NCBI GenBank assembly: GCA_016647705.1
Contig: CM028340.1
Location: 8,433,001 to 8,497,000, forward strand
Length of the DNA: 64,000 nt
Source of the DNA: Eucommia ulmoides
Taxonomy: Eukaryota; Streptophyta; Magnoliopsida; Garryales; Eucommiaceae
Direction: 5' to 3'
The position numbers and the translations under genes were made by a program. This document shows positions 36,359-48,347 of the stretch, piece by piece. The notes under the pieces are model-generated. The model was not told the DNA's origin, did not search any database, and saw only the letters and a list, made by a program, of their open reading frames with translations. Position 1 is the first letter of the stretch, and every line of letters begins with the position of its first letter.

Positions 36359-36700
36359 GATAATCGCTCCGGATCTGATCTACATGCATACAAGGCCATT
36401 GCAGGGCCTCAACAGACTGAAATCTCGGCCGATTGGTTGATTCCGGTTCAGATCTCTACCTGAAAGATCGGTGGAGTAGAAGGATGATTCGCCCTGAGAG
36501 TCTTCGCGCAATAGCAGAATTCTAGGGCTTCAACAAATCAGAAAATTGATCGAGTCTTGCCATCGCTTGGAGATGCCCTTGAACTTGGCAAGAGATTTGA
36601 TCAGAAGCCACGAGAGTACGTGAATCTAAAAATTGATCGGTAAGCATTCTTCTATTCTCTCTGCACTCTCCATCTCTCTCGAAGGCCTCTTCATTCTCAT

Positions 36701-37477
36701 GAACTTGAATAAACCCTAGTGTTCGAGAGACAACTAATTTCTTAAACCCCCGTGTCCGAGAGGAGATATAACAAAATAAGGAAGATACACAAAATTACCT
36801 AAACAAAACTAATTAAATAAGGAAACAATTAATAATTACCAACTTTTTAGAATTAATTACTTTTTACAACTTTATTTTATTTTGTACTATGACTTTAAAA
36901 ATTTACACTCCACCATCTCCCTCAACTTTTAAAGTAAAGAGAAAATTTAATATTTCATTAAAAATATGAAATAATTTATTTTTAATTTTTAATTTAATTT
37001 TTTTGTTTAAAAGTAACAAAAGGGAGAAATTGTATTCCCGTGCTCTCATTGGCTTTCTCTTTATTTATTTCAAATTTTTAAAGAAAGATAAAAATTAAAA
37101 TAAAGGGTGATTTTGTTTATTTTATAAAAATTTTGGATAAAGAATCTAATTTCATCTATTTTTTTAGTATTTTCAATTATGTTGAAACGAAAAGTATAGT
37201 TTTTAGGCTTACCGGAGTGAGCCTTGGGTACACCAATAAAGTTACTCTACTGTGACCTAAATGTCCAGGGTTTCAAATGTTGAAAATTGTCTTACTCTAG
37301 GCAAGGGTAAAACTAAATACATCTAAAAGTAGATCAAAGCATGAATTTTTTAAAATAAAGAGAGTAAAATAAAAGAAAATCAAAGTAGAATGGGTAAAAG
37401 ACAACTAACTGAGACTGTGGTGCCACTTCTATGTATCTTTTTTAGAAATTTATTATTTGCAATTTTTATAATGTAGA
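36701..37477. other. Upstream flank of F-box pseudogene, AT-rich
   Basis: The first 60-70 bases would be the 5' UTR of the pseudogene. The rest is AT-rich with no recognised feature. Confidence 0.4.
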
Positions 37478-37510
37478 CTAGTATATAACCTATGTCTGAA
37501 AACACATGCT
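37478..37510 (-). mobile_element. Helitron 3' terminus (minus strand)
   Basis: The minus strand reads CATGTGTTTTCAGACATAGG, then TTATATACTAG, then T. An imperfect hairpin, about ten bases, CTAG and insertion before T is the Helitron 3'-end pattern. The body lies at higher coordinates. Its 5' end was not found. Confidence 0.5.
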
Positions 37511-37869
37511 GAAAAAAAAAAAAACCATTACTTTGAAAAACACAGTATTGTATACAAAAATATCTTTTGAGAATCTATATCTATATCTAATACTAAAATT
37601 TGAAGACTATACTTGAGAATGAATGAGAGCTCATAAAACCAATTTTCTTAATTCTCTTTAATTTCTCTCTTTGTTGTTTCATTTAAATGAGTTTAAGTAT
37701 TATATTTATTATTAATATAGTGATTTGAGTGAATTTAATTATTATTTATAATTAGTATAGTGGGTTTAATGAATTTAAAATATTTTTTCATATTTGAAAT
37801 AATGAAATTTCCCTTTTAAATGAAAGATAATGTTTAAACTAAATAACAAAAAATTATACTAGACCTTTG

Positions 37870-37872
<3 letters not shown>

Positions 37873-37959
<87 letters not shown>
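37873..37959. repeat. (TA)n microsatellite, about 87 bp
   Basis: An uninterrupted TA run. Long TA arrays are prone to slippage and cruciform formation, so length here may be misassembled. Confidence 0.95.
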
Positions 37960-37961
<2 letters not shown>

Positions 37962-40900
37962 TTTTTGAACTTTTTATATTCTTTGTTTCTGATATAAATG
38001 TTGATAAAAATAATGAAAAAATAAACTTTTCCTTTTTATGAAACATTTCATATACAAAATGAGTTAAACTAATAAACACAATAAAAAGTTGAAAATAACA
38101 ATTAAAAAATCCACAAATACACTATTTTTTAACCTGATTAAAAATAATACTAAACAAAGTCTCATATGAAGACTTCACAAAACAATTCAAAAGAAAAAAT
38201 AATTATATATAAATAGTAATTAAATTTCATAAATACAAAATATTTAATTTTTAAAATAATTTTAAATTTCAAAAATTCAGTAGCAAGCATTCTTTAAATA
38301 CTAAAAAACTATAAAAAAAAAAAAAAAAAAAAAAATCATATTTTTATCTCAAAAGTAATAAAAAATAAAATTGGAAAGTATTATATAAATCAACAATATT
38401 CAAGTCTTAAAATATTTTTTGTTAAACGTAATGTTTTGATGGACAACTAAACATTGATGTTTAATAGAACTAATGTTTTTATTGAGTGATTTCAAATTTA
38501 AGTTCCATATGTTGAAATGAGAAAAAGATTTGATTGAAAAGAAGAATCGTTGAAGAATTTACAACCGGTGCAAAATGAAGGCAATGAAGATTTGAAGAGT
38601 ATTGAAGATATTGAAGACAATTAGGTGAAAATGGCTCCTTACTTTTATACTCTTAATGCAATCCCAATTAGGATTACGCATAACACTTGAAAATAAATAA
38701 ATCTTATGTGTGTCATAGTCAGAAGCGATAAATTTAAGATCCTAATTTTATTTTATTTTTAATCATAAAAATATATTTGGTAAATGGTCTAATTGAAAAT
38801 TTGATTTTAACACTTAAAATTGTAGATTTTCAGGTCAATTTAGTCAACCAACGAAAGGGGTCAGTCGACTAACCGAAACAGTGAGTTTAGGAAGTGAAAT
38901 GTATGACTTACTAGTCAATTCGGTCAACCGACAAGTTGAGTCAGTCGACTAACAAATCCAATAGCCGAATAAATGAAAAAAAGGAGAAACATATTGGACC
39001 AATCGGTCAATTGACCAGTAAAAGATCAACGATCATAAAATGGACCGTTGATGGAGGCGGTTAACTGGCGTGAAAACTCAGTCAACTGACGGGCGGAATC
39101 AAAATCTTGATTGATTCAGTTTTTTGATCAATTCTACTCATTTTTTACGATTTCAAGTGAGTTTTTCAAGAGAATTTAATGGTTTACTCATATATATCAT
39201 ATATTATATGTTTCCTATTTGATTGGTTCATATATTTATTTATGCTCTTAATTGAATTGATAAAATGCTTCATATTCTTAAAGAGTTTGATTTGAAAAAG
39301 TTTTAAGGACCAAATAGAGTTTTTCTAAAAATATTTTTTTAATTAAACATACTTATTTTGAAGATATATGATATATGGAGTCTTGAAATGTCATTTAATG
39401 ACATAACATTTGAAAATTAGTCGTTATAGTTCTAGGTCTATTAATAGAGACATGCGAGATTAAGAAAAATCAAGAACAAAGAGTTTTAATCAGTCTCTGC
39501 TTTAAAGATAGTAATTTTTGCGGAGATTTTGGAAAGAGAATTATTTTGAAAGAATTCTTGATCGAAGCGAGCAAAAGTTTTCATCATCGGTTTTGTTCTT
39601 CATTGAATTATTGTAATCGTTTTTAACAAATTCCGATGAGATCTTTCCAAGTTATTTGTTTTGTTTTCTTAAATTATTTGATTAATTACTTGGATAAATT
39701 GTTTGTGAACAATTATTTTCAAATCTAATTTCATGAAAATATTTTAAAACGGTTTTTATTTAAGAAATATGATTATAATTTGATATTTGTGTTTTAAATT
39801 GTTTAAATCAGATTTGCGCCTCACGTAGAATCTATCACTTAGTATTTCGGGACATTAATCGAGTATAATTGTATTGAGGTTGTAGAAGCTCCTTGTGAGA
39901 AGAAACTTGAAAATAGATATATTTGCGAGCTTAAGTGAATTAGACACCTTTGGGTTAGTATCTAATTAGGGTAGTTAGATTTTAATCTTTAGCCTATAAA
40001 ATTAAATTGAGATTTAATCTTTAGCCTGAAAAAGGATTAGGGTTTAATTTTTAGCCTGCAAAAAAAATTAAGTTAATCTTTAGCCTTTTAAAAAATTAGT
40101 GTAATACCCCGAAAATTTATATTCTTGAAAATATTATTTCATTTAAGTTTAATATTTTCGGAATTATTTTTAAAATTTATGGTATAAATAATATTTGATA
40201 ATTTTTTGGGATTGAATGTTAATTTTAAATTAATTTTTAAAATTTTGGGACTATTGTGTTATTTAAATTATACTTTTAAGAGTTTTGAGATATAATTAAT
40301 ATTTTCTTTAATTATAAGGGGGCCATTGTCTAAAAAAATAATAAAAATTAAATAAATTAATTAATTAATGGTTCAAGATGGTTTCCTTCCTAAGGAAGAA
40401 AACCAAATTAAACCACAAATATGTATAAGGGTAATTGAGATTAACACGTGTCATGTATGCATGAGCTTATATATATATATATATAATAAATCAGGATTGG
40501 TATATTCACGGCCATCGGATTAGAAACAAAACTCTAGATATTTTCAAACCGTTGGATCATCCTAACCAACATATAAAATAAAAATTTGGGTTAAAACATA
40601 ATTAGGGTTAAAACGTTTCACCTCCTACCTTACTTTCGCTTCTCCTTTCTCTCGCTCTCTTTTCTTCCTTTTGTAGGCCGTCGCATTTCGTCGCCGAATC
40701 GTAGTTCCATCGCCGAATCATCGTCATCTCCAATAGCACCATTCCATTGCCAGAACTACTATCCCTACGCCGCTTCCCAACCCCAATCGCCACTCCTTCG
40801 CGTCATCGTTTAAGCCTCCCTCAATCCTCTCAACCGCTACTCACCTATCTCTCACTCAATTTGTCTAAATGTAAATTCAATTTCTCTAGATCTAATACTG

Positions 40901-41159
40901 AATTGTGTAGATCTTACCGCAATTTGTGTAGATCTGCCACAATTTTTTTTAGTTCTAAGATTTCTAAATTTGTTCGAACTCTTTTGGATTTAGAAATTTG
41001 ATTTAGAGATTGAAAAGGGTTTTGATTGCAACCACAACCCAACGATTACTAAACCGATTCCTAGAAAAAAAAACTCAAATGACTAGATCTATGTTTTTTT
41101 AGTTTTGGTCTATTCCCAAATTTGAAAGAACAAACTTGTTCCCAAATTCTCTCTCAAAT

Positions 41160-43224
41160 CAACTAATGCAGCTCGCAGTCGGCAAACATCAACGATTCGC
41201 CTCAGGATCAGTTAAGGGGTACTCTTAACATTCCAACCTTCATTTTATAATGTGACATTATGACATTATTTCAGTTTATTTAGTGTTGTTTTTCTTGCTA
41301 CTATGATCTTTGCATCATCTTACACTGGGTTTTTATTCTCTACTTAGTATTATCTTTATGGAAGGTGGATTTGTTTAGTGTTTCTGTTACCAAATTTCTA
41401 AATTTGTTACCTTACCCAAACTTTTTTTTTTTTTTTTTATAATCTAAATCAACATGATTTTTGGATAAAAAAAAAATTTGTAGTTTTTTAAATTGATAGT
41501 TCTTAAGATGTAATGCACATTGAGATGGTGAATGTGAAATTCTATTCGATGGGTTGTTGATTGCCTCGAGCGAACGTTGTACGAAGTTTAATTATACGAT
41601 ATAATATCTAAGATGTAAGCTAAGTCTCCATTTGTTATTGTTTCTGTTTCGAAATTTTTGTGTTATTTCCCATCTGAAAATTGGGGACAAAAAGAGAATT
41701 TTTTGGGAACCAACTAAATGTTTAGTGATGTTTTGTTTTTTGTTTTTTTAAATTGTAACCTTAGGTGAAGATTAAAAAAAAAAAAAAGCACTTGCACAAT
41801 GCATTAATTCACTAATCCACTAACAATTCTAATTTGATTCAATTTATAGTTTTTTGTCTGCTGGTTTAGTTTTGATTTTGGTGTTATTATATATTTGATG
41901 GTGTTTATTGGGGATGTTTATGTTTGTTCTTTATAATTTCTTAATATTATTCATGGTTATGCAATATTAAATTCAATATTAATTTTATGCATTGGGTAAC
42001 TCTATTTTCTTTCTTGCAATGGAATAGAAATTCTATAATTGGAGATAAGAGCATTTCATGATTCCTCAAGTTTTGATCAAATTTTGATTTTACTCTAAAT
42101 TACTTTTATGTTTATTTGGAATCATAAAACTTGGTTTGGTTTGATTTTTTCTTTTTTCATTTCTAAACGAATATGTTTTTGTTGTTATATTTTAGGATAG
42201 GTTTTATAGAACTGAACCGAAGCATGAATGCTTATTAAGGTGGGAGTTTGATACATAAAGGATCGTTATAACACTTTTCAATCTTGAAATTTTCTTCGAT
42301 CACGTATTTTCTTTGAATGATACTTTTAAATGTTATTTGAATGTTCTTTTTTGTTCATAAAAATTAAATTACATAAGCAAATTTTTATTCCACACATAAA
42401 TATGATTTTATTTTGATTTTCAGATTACAACACCATTGACGTCATCAAGATGCTTCAATTCTAAGTAGTAGAACAATCCATCGAGTATGTTTTGTTGTCC
42501 ATAGGTAGTGTTTGGTAGTATAATTTTGGGTCTTTAAAATTGGAATTAGAAATAAACCAACGTAATTTTCTAAACTTATACAATATGTTCAATTCTAATT
42601 CCAGTTTTGTGGTTCCAGATGCTCAAAGTTGTTAACTTCTACCACGTATGATTTATGTCATGAAACATCATTGATTATTATCGCAATCTATCAATTTGAT
42701 AAGGTAAAATTCAGACATTGATAAACATTAATAGAACTTTATATTTTAAATTTTGAGATATTTCTCCAAGCAAAGTTGTGTTGTAATTATTGAATTTTTT
42801 CATATTATTCTTTTTGTGTAATTTTTCATGTCTAATTTTGTTTTTTTTCCCCGCATTTTAAACATTTTTTAGGGAGTAGATGAAGCAAAAAGAGAATATA
42901 CTGTAAGCTTTATGTAGGTAAATAAATAGTGTGTATTTATAAAGAATGTATATCTTTCTTTTTCTTAATTCGGAATAGATAGAATGGGAGACACAATGCT
43001 TATAATTTTCTCATGATTTAAAGTACAATTTATTTATTATTTGCATATAACTTGCGCTATGTATCTTTATTATTTTAAATTTGTGCAAGTTTTAGTCTAG
43101 ATTGTTGGTTATTATTATTATTATTGATGTTAAGATGAAATATATGTAAAAAGTTGTATAAATAGAGGAGATTATATGACATTTTTGTTATTTCTCATGT
43201 TTAGAATTGGAGAAGATCGTCACT

Positions 43225-43262
<38 letters not shown>

Positions 43263-43847
43263 TTGAGATAAAAAAAAAAATTCAATGTATATCTATCAAC
43301 TAGGGATGTCAATTTTATTTCTTTATTGTAGGAATTTAATTCATTTCAGGGATCATGCCCCAATCTTGATTTAATTGTTTTTAGGGATTTTTATTTCATT
43401 TCTTTGTTTTTGATATTTTGATTTGATATCACTTAAACTTAAGAGCGAGTGGGCATAAGTTTATATTTTGTTTTTCATCTGTTTTTCAATTGGTTTCTTT
43501 AGTTGTTTTCGTAGATTGTTGATTATTTGAGTTGTTTGTTATTGAGTACGTTTGGATCTATTGGCATTTGTTTGATGCTATCAGGTTTTGCAGTTTGTTT
43601 GGTGATGAAATAGAAAAGAAAATCAATTGGAAGTTTTGCGTCGGCAAATAATGATTTACAGTACAATATATTTATTACTTGCATATAACAGTACAAATTT
43701 TAATCTTGAGTTTTAGTTAGTCTCGATTGTTAATTATTATTGATATTCAAATGAAATAGGCGATGGATGTTGAATGTACAAAAAATTATGTCAATTTTTT
43801 GTTTTTATTGTTTTATACCCATGCTTTCAGGCACGAGTTATACACTA

Positions 43848-43848
<1 letters not shown>
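41160..43848 (+). mobile_element. Helitron with 3' end at 43848, 5' end uncertain
   Basis: The 3' end reads CCCATGCTTTCAGGCACGAG, then TTATACACTAG, then T. It carries a short hairpin and CTAG and resembles the minus-strand end at 37478. The interior is AT-rich with no helicase or Rep domain, so it is non-autonomous. The 5' limit is only a guess. It must lie inside the family C insertion (after 40100). Confidence 0.4.

Positions 43849-43902
<54 letters not shown>
43849..43902. repeat. (TA)n microsatellite after Helitron end
   Basis: A TA run starts exactly at the base after CTAG, which suggests insertion into a TA-rich target. Confidence 0.85.
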
Positions 43903-43904
<2 letters not shown>

Positions 43905-46389
43905 GGCATGGATGATTATATTAGGAGAGATCAGCCGAGAAAAATTGCAGGAGCTTCTAACTCTTTATACATAGTTCTAAAGAACACATATAACAATGTA
44001 TATATTAAGGAAAAGTGGCAGGATCACATTTTTAATGTTTTTTGAGTAAGAAAAATATTTAGGTTCCGAATTTTGGCTCGAATTTCAAGTAGAATTTCTG
44101 ACTCTTTTAATATATATATATTTAATTTTCCTATTGTGTTATTTATATTATTAGTGTTGTTAAATTTTAACTGTCAAATTTTATGAAATAATTATGATTA
44201 TGTAAAAACTATGTGAAATTATGTCAATGTATTTTATTTATTGTATTAATTAAATGCATATATTAGAGGGGTTAGAATTCTAATGAGCGTTGGCTCACAA
44301 CCCCACAGTTTTGATTGCAGGGCCGGTGAAAATGAAATGATGATAGGAATTTTAGTGGAATTTCTATTTGATTTATAATAATTGTATTTAGTATTTACTA
44401 TTATAAAATCAATTGGATAAATCGACAAATTAGTGGTGATTCAGATTTAGTTTAATATTATTTAGATAGAAATAATATTTAACCGAATATATATTAAACT
44501 TTTCAGAGTATTTTATCACATTTCCTGATAAGTTCATAATAAATTATTTATGAACATATCATAAATAATTCCTATGGTGAATATAATAATTATATCATAA
44601 ATATTATTTAGCCGTCCTAGCCTTTGTAAGAATTAAATAATTATGGAATTATTATAAATGTTATAATTATGGCAGGCTACTCTTGCTATTTGAAATACCG
44701 ATTATGGAATCAATACGGATTATTGAATTAATATAACTATTGTATTACTAATAGTTGATTATCCATATTCAATATTTAATTTGGAATATTAAATTTTCAG
44801 ATTTATGAATAGTAACCCATTTATATTTAAAAGAGTTGGGTATATTGCTCAATTGCACTTTTTATTATATTTAATTAATGGACATGAATAATTTCTCAAT
44901 GATATAATTAATGGTTATATTATTATTGGTTATTATTAATTTATTAGATAATCGAATCATAATTGTCGTTGTAGCCTAGTAAAATTTCTCAGATTTATAA
45001 AAATAAAATATTGGTGATTCGAATTTGGTATTAATTCTCCAATGGGAGAAACCGCGTGGCGACCTGAGAGACCGGGTTGTTACAATTAGGTTGTGATTCT
45101 TTTTGTAATAGAATTAGAGAGAGAAAATGTTATTCCTTAGCCTACAAAAAGGATAAGTATAATAGAGTGAGAGTGTGAGAAGTTAATTCTAAACCTATGA
45201 AAAGAATTAAGGTTGTAAAGGTTGATTCTAAGCCTGCGAAAAGAATCAAGGTTGTAAAGGTTCGGTTCTTACGTAGGAAAAGAATCAGGATTTAGTGGAT
45301 TGCGAATCTCCATGGAACTCGGGGGACTAGATGTAGGTAAGAGTAGCTTACCAAATCAGAATATATCGTTTTGTACTACATTGTTTCATTTTTGTTTGTT
45401 TGAGTGTGCACTTAGCTAAACACATTTTCACTACTTAATAAGATAATAATCAATTCGGAAAATTGATATCTTGAATTTGAATTTATTGCTTAAATTTTTA
45501 TAACTACCACATTCACCCCCCCCCCCTCCTCCCTCATTTCTTGAGTTGATTTTTGGGCCAACAATTTTAAAATTAAAAAAAATCAGCATCAAATACTCTC
45601 TAAATACTCAAAGAAAATGTAATGGCTATCATTTGATCCCAAAAATAGTAAAAAATGAAATTGAAAATGTATTATATAAACAAATTTAAATAACAAAAAT
45701 CAATCTTGATCAAAATTGTGATTCTTTTAAGATGATTATAAGAGCAATTATGTCATTAGACACTTTTAATAATTTTTTTGATAGTATAGTAAAATGGTTA
45801 AATAAGTAATTTCAACTCACAAGAAGGGAGTTTCGAAGATATTTTTCAAATGATAAGAGATATCGTTTTGAATTTTTCAAATGATAGGATGCTTAACTGA
45901 AATTTACTAATATTTCGGTTGATGATTGTTTACATTATATGATTAATTCTATGTGACTTTACCTCTTTATCTCATTTTCTCTCTCCAACCATTTAATAAA
46001 TTTATCTCTCTCCATTTATTACTAAGATATAAATTTTATTCAATTTCACGTGCTCCATAGGGTATTCCAATAGTTCTTGACAGTATAATAGAAACTATTA
46101 AACAACATAAAAATAACTTCTTAGATTATTTTAAAATTATTATTTTAAAAAATGTATAAAATTCAAAAAAAAAAAAAAAAAAAACTCTAGGAACTTATTT
46201 ACTTATTATTTACTATTTTATGAAAATAAATATAAGTGATAAATATTAAGTGTTGGAGGTTGATATTAATAGTTTTCTAAGTTACAATTTTATTTTTATT
46301 TCTCAATATTAAAATTTATTTTTCTACACTTTTATAATATTTATTAAGCATAAAATTAAAAAAACAATTGTACGTCATGTATAATATTT

Positions 46390-46426
<37 letters not shown>

Positions 46427-46440
46427 AATATACTATTTTT

Positions 46441-46473
46441 CTAAACCCGTATAATATGCAGGTTTAAAACTAG
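46441..46473 (+). mobile_element. Helitron 3' terminus, hairpin and CTAG
   Basis: A palindrome around AAACCCGTATAATATGCAGG pairs with the following GTTT side, then AAAACTAG at the end and a T target base. The minus-strand end at 53411 has nearly the same sequence, so both belong to one Helitron family. Confidence 0.65.
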
Positions 46474-46484
46474 TATAATTTGAA

Positions 46485-47065
46485 GGGGAATTCGTTGGCA
46501 AGTCTCTTAGTTTGCCTTAATTTTAAAAAAGTCACAAAGGCGAAAGCAACTTGTGTTTTAATCCTGCTTATTAAAAAAAGATGGAAGCCCAATATAAGCG
46601 CCTGCACTCGCACAGTTATATGTAACTAAATTTGTGTGTAAATTTTTGTTAGATGTAACAAATATTACTGTATTTTATAATATGTAACTAATTTATATGT
46701 AAAAATTTGTTAGACGTAACTAGTATTAAACTAATTTTTGTGTGTAATATTTGTTAAATGTCATAAATATTATACAAATACATGTAATCTATAATGTGTA
46801 ACTAATATTACACAACTAAAATTACACAGATATATATAATATATATTAATTATTAAGTTGTAACTATTATTAGTTACATGTAACTAATATTCAATATAAT
46901 ACGAATTTACTCACCAAAATTTTCTCTACAATCCCTACAATGCCTATACATGTGGGACTAAAATTCAAGCAAAACTCAACTTAAGGGACTAAATCAAAAC
47001 TTATGTTTTAAACGGGACTTTTTTAAAATTACATCTGTTATTTAGGACTAATGGCCAATTATCCC
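46485..47065. mobile_element. Mutator-like MITE, perfect 9-bp TSD
   Basis: Flanked by TAATTTGAA at 46476-46484 and again at 47066-47074. The termini are inverted and diverged: GGGGAATTCGTTGGCAAGTC on the left, and GGGATAATTGGCCATTAGTC read inward from the right. Both then contain TAATTTTAAAAAAGTC. The interior has repeated TGTAACTAAT phrases (46620-46900). It has no coding capacity. Confidence 0.82.
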
Positions 47066-47074
47066 TAATTTGAA

Positions 47075-47696
47075 TCTATACCTTTTCATATTCTATTATA
47101 TGAATATGTAATTAACTATTTTGTTACTTGTTAAAAAAAAAATTAATCAATATACATCAATTGTTTCGTGATTCATTCAAACAAAAATGATAATAATACA
47201 ACAACACGTGCCAATTAGTGTTCAAAAATTAAATATAATATAGATGCAATATTTTATTCGCCGAACAAAAATTAAAATAATATTGGTGCTCCTATTATAA
47301 AGTTCTACCTAATTTTTAAATTTTTCCCTCTATTTTATAGTAATTTATTTTTTGGTCATTTGCAGCTTACTGTTTAATCTTGGTTGATATTAACCATATG
47401 AATTTATTATTTAGTTGATATTAATAGAAAAATTAAATAATTTGTTGTTAATATTAACGTAAAGTCTAAAAAATAGGCAGACTGAAATATGAATAGAAAA
47501 TTATAAGTGACTTATTTCAAGGATGACCCAATCATTTTAAATAAGAAAGAAAGATACTTGTTTGAAAAAGATAGAGGGCGATAATCTAATTTTGCCTCAA
47601 ATTCAATATTGATCTCTACCAAATATTTTTAAATCTATCGGTTCATAATGTGTGTTAAAAATGTTATTCATTCTTATTTCTGATGTAAGGGAATTT
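47075..47696. other. AT-rich intergenic stretch, nothing recognised
   Basis: No gene, RNA or clear repeat boundary was seen. Confidence 0.45.
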
Positions 47697-48347
47697 TGTT
47701 ATACGTCACGACAAGTGTGGGAAAACAGTCGACCTGGGAGCCGGGATCCTCCCCCTCCTCGCGGGACGTCCAGAGCTTACCATAAAGACCTTCGGTCCGG
47801 GCTGAGAGTCGTTATGCCGAGCTGAGTGTTCCGAGTCGAGCCAAGCTGGCGAGCTCATGCAATCTCCACACGGACTCTCTGCCTCGAGGCCTCTCCAGGC
47901 CGTATGGAGGTTCCGACCCATAGGCCTCTACAAATGGGCCCAAAAAGCCCAAATTATGTGATTAGAGCACTAATCTGTCTGCTCATTGGTTGCCTGGCGA
48001 GTTAGGTTAGTTAATCCGAGCTTATCTCCCTGATCTCGCGGCGCAAATCGAGTCCAGCGCCTATAAATACACCGTGGCATTTAATGTCCAAGGTACGTCT
48101 TCTCTACTGACACTATAGCACTTTTAGCCCTTCTCCCTCAGATACTTAATCTCACGCGCGGAGAGATTTCACCGGACACAACCCCGATTGGTCTTTGTGC
48201 AGGTGCTCGAAGTAAAAAAGTGGAGCTCAGCTCGGAGGTCGTCATCACCCCTAAATTCACCCAGTTAATTACACCATCAGCGGTTATGTGCCCCCGATAT
48301 CCCTCTAGACCATACTGTTGGCCCGTCACCACTTTTTAGCATCAACA
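47697..48347. mobile_element. GC-rich solo LTR, probably gypsy
   Basis: A sharply bounded 651-bp island with much higher GC than its surroundings, starting TGTTATACGTCACGAC and ending AGCATCAACA. Only four bases of duplication (ATTT) are convincing at the edges. A strong TATAAATA box lies at 48062-48069, followed by a TTTAATGTCC/CTGACACTATAG region, as in the promoter of an LTR. The layout recalls plant Ty3/gypsy LTRs. No internal domain is present. Confidence 0.55.
48062..48069 (+). promoter_or_regulatory. TATA box of solo LTR
   Basis: TATAAATA in a GC-richer context, upstream of the likely R region of the LTR. This supports plus orientation of the solo LTR. Confidence 0.5.

Larger units (their letters stand above)
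27846..36700 (-). pseudogene. F-box/FBA-type gene split by copia insertion
   Basis: The coding parts are 36700-36359 and 28596-27846 on the minus strand. From ATG (36700) the frame reads MRMKRPSREMESAERIEE, then an F-box with ECLPINF, HVLSWL and IKSLAKFKGISKRW. It continues SPRILLLREDSQGESSFYST and SLLRPCNGLVCM up to the insertion. Across the copia element, with one target copy removed, it continues in the same frame as GAIIYNPTMDQCWRLPDPP. Later motifs are IWVLKDIDK and YTIKPPPGGIYFTGF, and the stop is at 27846. The total is about 360 codons, close to the intact paralogue at 50289-51407. Five in-frame stops (36626, 36530, 36380, 28116, 28005) and a frameshift near 28400 show it is dead. F-box proteins recruit substrates to SCF ubiquitin ligases. 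Confidence 0.85.
40100..45084 (+). mobile_element. Family C LTR-like insertion, 5.0 kb
   Basis: The ends TGTAATACCCCGAAAATTTA and GACCGGGTTGTTACA are of LTR type (TG...CA), with a perfect ATTAG duplication at 40095-40099 and 45085-45089. No gag or pol motif was seen. The 5' part has an AT-rich start then a CT-rich, GC-richer block (40615-40880). A Helitron 3' end lies inside at 43845-43848, so at least part of the excess length is a nested element. Confidence 0.72.
38420..45563 (+). mobile_element. Family B solo LTR, interrupted
   Basis: Starts TGTTAAACGTAATGTTTTGA and ends TTTTGGGCCAACA, preceded by the C-rich CACCCCCCCCCCTCC run at 45512-45530. The flanks TTTTT and ATTTT (45564-45568) are a near-match duplication. 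After removing the insert at 40100-45084 the LTR is about 2.15 kb, the same as the other copies. Shared marks are the GTCGAC/GTTAAC motif array (38830-39110), repeated AAAAAGGATTAGG-like blocks (39960-40090 and 45130-45300), and GGAGCTCGGGGGACT-type sequence near 45315. Confidence 0.78.
37577..46473 (+). mobile_element. Probable non-autonomous Helitron, interrupted
   Basis: The 3' end is well defined: AAACCCGTATAATATGCAGG, then TTTAAAACTAG, then T. This is a hairpin, spacer, CTAG and A/T target. The proposed 5' end is TCTATATCTATATCTAATAC at 37577, which fits the TC start and the usual style of such elements. Between them sits the family B LTR at 38420-45563. Sequence just left of that insert (38290-38400) and just right of it (45585-45700) shares a diverged sub-repeat (TTTAAATACT..., then AAAATTGGAAAGTATTATAT), as expected of one repeat-bearing element cut in two. 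Without the insert the element is about 1.75 kb. The 5' end is the weak point. Confidence 0.45.

Noticed and set aside
37577..43848. A single Helitron from 37577 to the CTAG at 43848
   Set aside because: It would contain the starts but not the ends of the family B and C insertions, which conflicts with their target duplications. Pairing 37577 with 46473 fits.
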